From an uncultured Lachnospiraceae bacterium (lineage in GTDB: Bacteria; Bacillota; Clostridia; Lachnospirales; Lachnospiraceae), in NCBI GenBank assembly GCA_910586315.1, contig CAJUIP010000043.1:1-25112 (forward strand): a stretch of DNA of 25,112 nucleotides, read 5' to 3'. Positions 22,724 through 25,112 of the stretch are shown in pieces (position 1 is the stretch's first letter; every line of letters begins with the position of its first letter). The notes beneath the pieces are model-generated. The model searched no databases. It saw nothing but the letters and a program-made list of their open reading frames with translations, and was not told the DNA's origin. The position numbers and the translations under genes were made by a program.

Positions 22724-23425
22724 ATGGATAACCGAGTTCTAAAAATAAGAAAGCATTTAAAAAAGAAGCTTGATCCCCTGAGGTTTGAGCATACGTTAGG
22801 AGTGGCCTATACCTGCCAGGCGCTGGCCATGCGGTACGAATGTAATCTGGATAAGGCAGAACTGGCGGGACTGCTTCATGACTGTGCCAAGCGGTATGAC
22901 GGAGAGACCCTGCGGGTTAAATGCCTGTCCCGGAATATTCCCATCACAGAGGGGGAGGACAGAGACCCGGCTCTGCTTCATGCAAAGCTTGGCGCCTGGA
23001 TGGCGAAAGAGAAGTACGGCGTTGATGATGAAGAAATTTTAAGCGCCATTGCCTGCCATAACACGGGAAAGCCAGGAATGTCTCTGCTCGATAAAATTCT
23101 TTATGTGGCCGACTACATTGAGCCGCGCCGGGATAAGGCAGCGAATCTTCCAGCCATGCGGAAGCTGGCATTTGAAGACCTGGACCAGGCATGTCTCTCT
23201 ATCATGGAAAGCACTCTTTCCTATCTGAAATCCAAAAATTGTCCCATTGACATCATGACGGTGATTGCATGTGAGGACATGAGAAAAGTGACGAAAGAGA
23301 AAAAAACAATTATTATGGAAAAGAAGGAGGAACAGACTTTTGAATCAGGCAAGAGAAATGGTAAAACTCGCGGTCGAAGCGTTGGAAGAGAAAAAGGGCG
23401 AAGATATAAAAATCATCGACATTAA
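22724..23425 (+). CDS. yqeK: YqeK family HD-domain Ap4A hydrolase
   Basis: HD-domain motifs: FEHTLGVAYT, LLHDCAKRYD, SAIACHNTG and KILYVADYIEP. The family hydrolyses diadenosine tetraphosphate to two ADP and normally lies between nadD and rsfS. 233 residues from ATG 22724, chosen because family members begin about 12 residues before the LKKKLDP segment; an ATG at 22709 adds five residues. Neither start has a clear ribosome binding site. The C-terminus runs about 30 residues past the usual end as a basic tail (KRNGKTRGRSVGREKGRR) that overlaps rsfS by 86 bp out of frame. This may be a lost stop codon or frameshift. Confidence 0.9.
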   Translation: MDNRVLKIRKHLKKKLDPLRFEHTLGVAYTCQALAMRYECNLDKAELAGLLHDCAKRYDGETLRVKCLSRNIPITEGEDRDPALLHAKLGAWMAKEKYGVDDEEILSAIACHNTGKPGMSLLDKILYVADYIEPRRDKAANLPAMRKLAFEDLDQACLSIMESTLSYLKSKNCPIDIMTVIACEDMRKVTKEKKTIIMEKKEEQTFESGKRNGKTRGRSVGREKGRRYKNHRH

Positions 23426-23696
23426 CGGTGTCACAGTGATTGCGGACTATTTTGTTCTGGCCAGCGCATCCAATACAAACCAGACCCAGGCTTTGGTCGA
23501 TAATGTGGAAGAAAAGCTTTTTAAGGCAGGCTACGAATGCCGTCAAAAAGAGGGAAACTTAAGTTCCACATGGGTTCTTTTGGATTATGGCGATGTAATT
23601 ATACACGTTTTTTCCAGAGAGGACAGACTTTTCTATGATCTGGAACGAATCTGGAGAGATGGAAAAATCGTGGAATCCGTCGAAGAACTGGACTAA
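23340..23696 (+). CDS. rsfS: Ribosome silencing factor RsfS (Iojap family)
   Basis: 118 residues: VKLAVEALEEKKGEDIKIID, DYFVLASASN, then EGNLSSTWVLLDYGDVIIHV and the tail DLERIW. It binds L14 and blocks subunit joining under starvation. The start is TTG, with GGAGG exactly 9 nt upstream; no ATG or GTG fits better. The first 86 bp overlap the extended tail of yqeK. The LytR/LCP gene found between yqeK and rsfS in some Clostridia is absent. Confidence 0.95.
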   Translation: MNQAREMVKLAVEALEEKKGEDIKIIDINGVTVIADYFVLASASNTNQTQALVDNVEEKLFKAGYECRQKEGNLSSTWVLLDYGDVIIHVFSREDRLFYDLERIWRDGKIVESVEELD

Positions 23697-23698
23697 GA

Positions 23699-23893
23699 TT
23701 AGGTACCAATAGATTTAATAGTTTATACTCTACGCAGTTGGCTGTATTCTCAGCTTGTTCAAGACCGTTCTTATATCTTGAGACTGGCTTTGCAGATTCA
23801 GCTGATATTAACTTTTTGGCTGGAGATGAAAATAATAAAGCTACAGCGCAGGTTATAGCGGATAGTATTATTGAATGGTATGATAAAAATTAA
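23699..23893 (+). pseudogene. 3' remnant of an N-acetylmuramoyl-L-alanine amidase (Amidase_3)
   Basis: One frame stays open to TAA 23891 and ends with FLYLETGFADSADINFLAG and then ATAQVIADSIIEWYDKN. This matches the C-terminal block of Amidase_3 enzymes ('P.vLvE.GFisN..d...L.......iA.aIa.GI..y'). No start codon with a ribosome binding site precedes it, and the zinc-binding N-terminal part is missing. It begins 3 bp after the rsfS stop, so it marks an insertion or rearrangement boundary. Base composition is more AT-rich than the genes upstream. Confidence 0.6.
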
Positions 23894-23907
23894 AGATGGA
23901 GGCTATT

Positions 23908-24945
23908 ATGAAGAAAGAGGTTAAAATTAGGATTGCTGTTGCTTGTGTTTTAGTTGCTTTTGTTTTGCTTTATGTTGTAGTGTCGACACTGTCAAACAAG
24001 GATGACGATGTTGTGGTTATAGAAACAACTGCTGATGTCATTATGCCGTCAAAACCAGAAATGGAAGAGACATCTCCATCAGTTGAAGAAACAACTACTG
24101 TTGAAACTATGGCAGAAAGCTCAGTAGTATATGAAACTTTGGTTGATGCCACAGATACTGTGGACAGGGTATCTTCTGAATTACTCATAGATTCTCCTGA
24201 AGCTGAGTTATTAATCCAGACATATGTAGACGCTATGCAGGAAGGAACATTGGAGCATGAGTTCATCACGGAGGATATGATAAGAACGAAAACAAACGGC
24301 GAAAAGAGTACCGTTTTCATTTCTGGTTATAATATCCCAGGTTTTGATTATGATGAAGTTTTGCTGTTCGATGTTAACATTGATGGGACTATCTCAGATT
24401 ACGAGGATTGGGCAATATTAGATGAGTACTTATACAGTATAAAAGATATTGGTAGAGTTCCGGAAACAGCGTCTCCAGTTGTAGAGATTCCTGATATTGA
24501 GACATTATCAGGAGATCGTGGAACAGGTACAGTTCATCAGTCTTTTCCGAATAAGGTAGTAGTCGATGGTTATGAGATTGTGGACTCAAGAATGTTTGAC
24601 AATGATGATTACTGTGACACAGAGCTTCCAGAGACTGCCTATCTTAATAGATTTGCGACATTTGTTTGTAATGATATAGACTTTGTCAATTTTCCAATAA
24701 CAGATTTTAATCAAGCAAGTCTTGATGTTTGGAATTTTACAAACGCATATGCCGTCCCACTAGAAGGTGACAGATTTGAGTTTTATGGCGCTAAGTCAGA
24801 GACTATTAATGGAACAGACTATGCGTATGTATCAATCGAAGGGTCTGGTGCTCATGTCCCAGCCGCGCCTTATGGTAAATATCTTATGCTCTTACATGGT
24901 GAAGATGGCATTGTGTATAGTGATTTCTATATATGGAAAGAATAA
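23908..24945 (+). CDS. Membrane-anchored extracellular protein of unknown function
   Basis: 345 residues from ATG 23908, 5 nt after GGAGG; an ATG at 23896 lies within that ribosome binding site region and is unlikely. One N-terminal membrane helix (about residues 8-28, IRIAVACVLVAFVLLYVVV) follows a Lys-rich start. There is no lipobox Cys. Residues about 30-85 form a Thr/Ser/Glu/Val-rich acidic stalk. The remainder, about 90-345, is acidic and strand-rich (for example TVHQSFPNKVVVDGYEIVD and HGEDGIVYSDFYIW) and unrecognised. The gene is AT-rich and follows an amidase remnant, so it was probably acquired with cell-wall-related DNA. Type II membrane topology is inferred. Confidence 0.75.
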   Translation: MKKEVKIRIAVACVLVAFVLLYVVVSTLSNKDDDVVVIETTADVIMPSKPEMEETSPSVEETTTVETMAESSVVYETLVDATDTVDRVSSELLIDSPEAELLIQTYVDAMQEGTLEHEFITEDMIRTKTNGEKSTVFISGYNIPGFDYDEVLLFDVNIDGTISDYEDWAILDEYLYSIKDIGRVPETASPVVEIPDIETLSGDRGTGTVHQSFPNKVVVDGYEIVDSRMFDNDDYCDTELPETAYLNRFATFVCNDIDFVNFPITDFNQASLDVWNFTNAYAVPLEGDRFEFYGAKSETINGTDYAYVSIEGSGAHVPAAPYGKYLMLLHGEDGIVYSDFYIWKE

Positions 24946-25039
24946 GCGTTGTTCTAAGCCCGGTTATAAAAGAAAAGCCACACTCAGAGCGTGTCTGTAA
25001 ATCGCTTTCTGGTAGCTGTGTGTTCCATTATATTTTTTG

Positions 25040-25068
25040 TAACAGTTCAGGTAACCCCTGAACTGTTA
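25040..25068. repeat. 29-bp palindromic element, intact copy 2
   Basis: Perfect 12-bp arms TAACAGTTCAGG and CCTGAACTGTTA around a TAACC loop. It follows a T-rich stretch and has no T-tract after it on the plus strand; on the minus strand the arm is followed by CAAAAAATA, so it is not a canonical terminator in either direction. It is the intact version of the element at 22611-22639. Confidence 0.8.
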
Positions 25069-25112
25069 TGTAGTGACTTTTGTCAATACCTAAATTAAGC
25101 AACAAGCAAACT

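Noticed and set aside
24975..25012. CACAC...GCGTG pairing and TTTACAGACACGC-like sequence, resembling an IS end or terminator
   Set aside because: The stem has a mismatch and is short, there is no transposase in the window, and only one end is present.

Overview
The window looks like a chromosomal segment from a Clostridia species of Lachnospiraceae type (Enterocloster/Hungatella/Blautia-like). The gene order radical SAM (TIGR03960) - DUF2344 - RNase E/G - rplU - prp - rpmA - obgE - yhbY - nadD - yqeK - rsfS is typical of Firmicutes. RpmA carries the Prp-cleaved N-terminus seen in that phylum, and ribosome binding sites are strong GGAGG types. The genus is inferred, not proven.

Layout. (1) 1-4.1 kb: an AAA-ATPase-like/PD-(D/E)XK protein (+), then, on the minus strand, an ADP-ribosylglycohydrolase and a beta-CASP metallo-hydrolase that share one promoter near 4.2 kb. 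(2) 4.3-5.5 kb: two small unknown genes separated by decayed coding scraps, followed by a 180-bp palindromic element (5549-5728) bounded by 13-bp perfect inverted repeats. (3) 5.76-13.56 kb: a tightly packed eight-gene operon of soluble, mostly undescribed proteins. It holds three proteins (5761, 11563, 12716) whose N-terminal part resembles the cytoplasmic loop of the flagellar stator MotA and whose C-terminal part resembles the rotor protein FliG. No flagellar gene is visible in the window and these proteins have no membrane segment. They are interleaved with a PPP-type metallophosphatase, a PD-(D/E)XK-like protein, and three divergent paralogs of another unknown family (8371, 9483, 10532). 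Four successive genes overlap by 1-4 bp. (4) 13.6-14.9 kb: a two-gene unit with its own promoter, a coiled-coil protein and a protein with two winged-helix-like segments. (5) 15.0-23.7 kb: the conserved housekeeping run listed above, with clear promoters before the radical SAM gene and rplU, an L21-type leader, and a terminator after rpmA. (6) 22.36-22.7 kb: a repeat nest after nadD, with three 34-bp tandem copies, a repeat-like stretch and a 29-bp palindrome. (7) 23.7-25.1 kb: AT-richer DNA inserted directly after rsfS, with the 3' remnant of an N-acetylmuramoyl-L-alanine amidase, a membrane-anchored protein with a Thr/Ser/Glu-rich stalk, and a second copy of the 29-bp palindrome.

The best candidate for an undescribed system is region 3, the operon of soluble MotA/FliG-like fusions. 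Its function cannot be read from the sequence. The fold assignments rest on motif alignment by eye and would be settled by profile searches (Pfam MotA_ExbB and FliG_C) or structure prediction.
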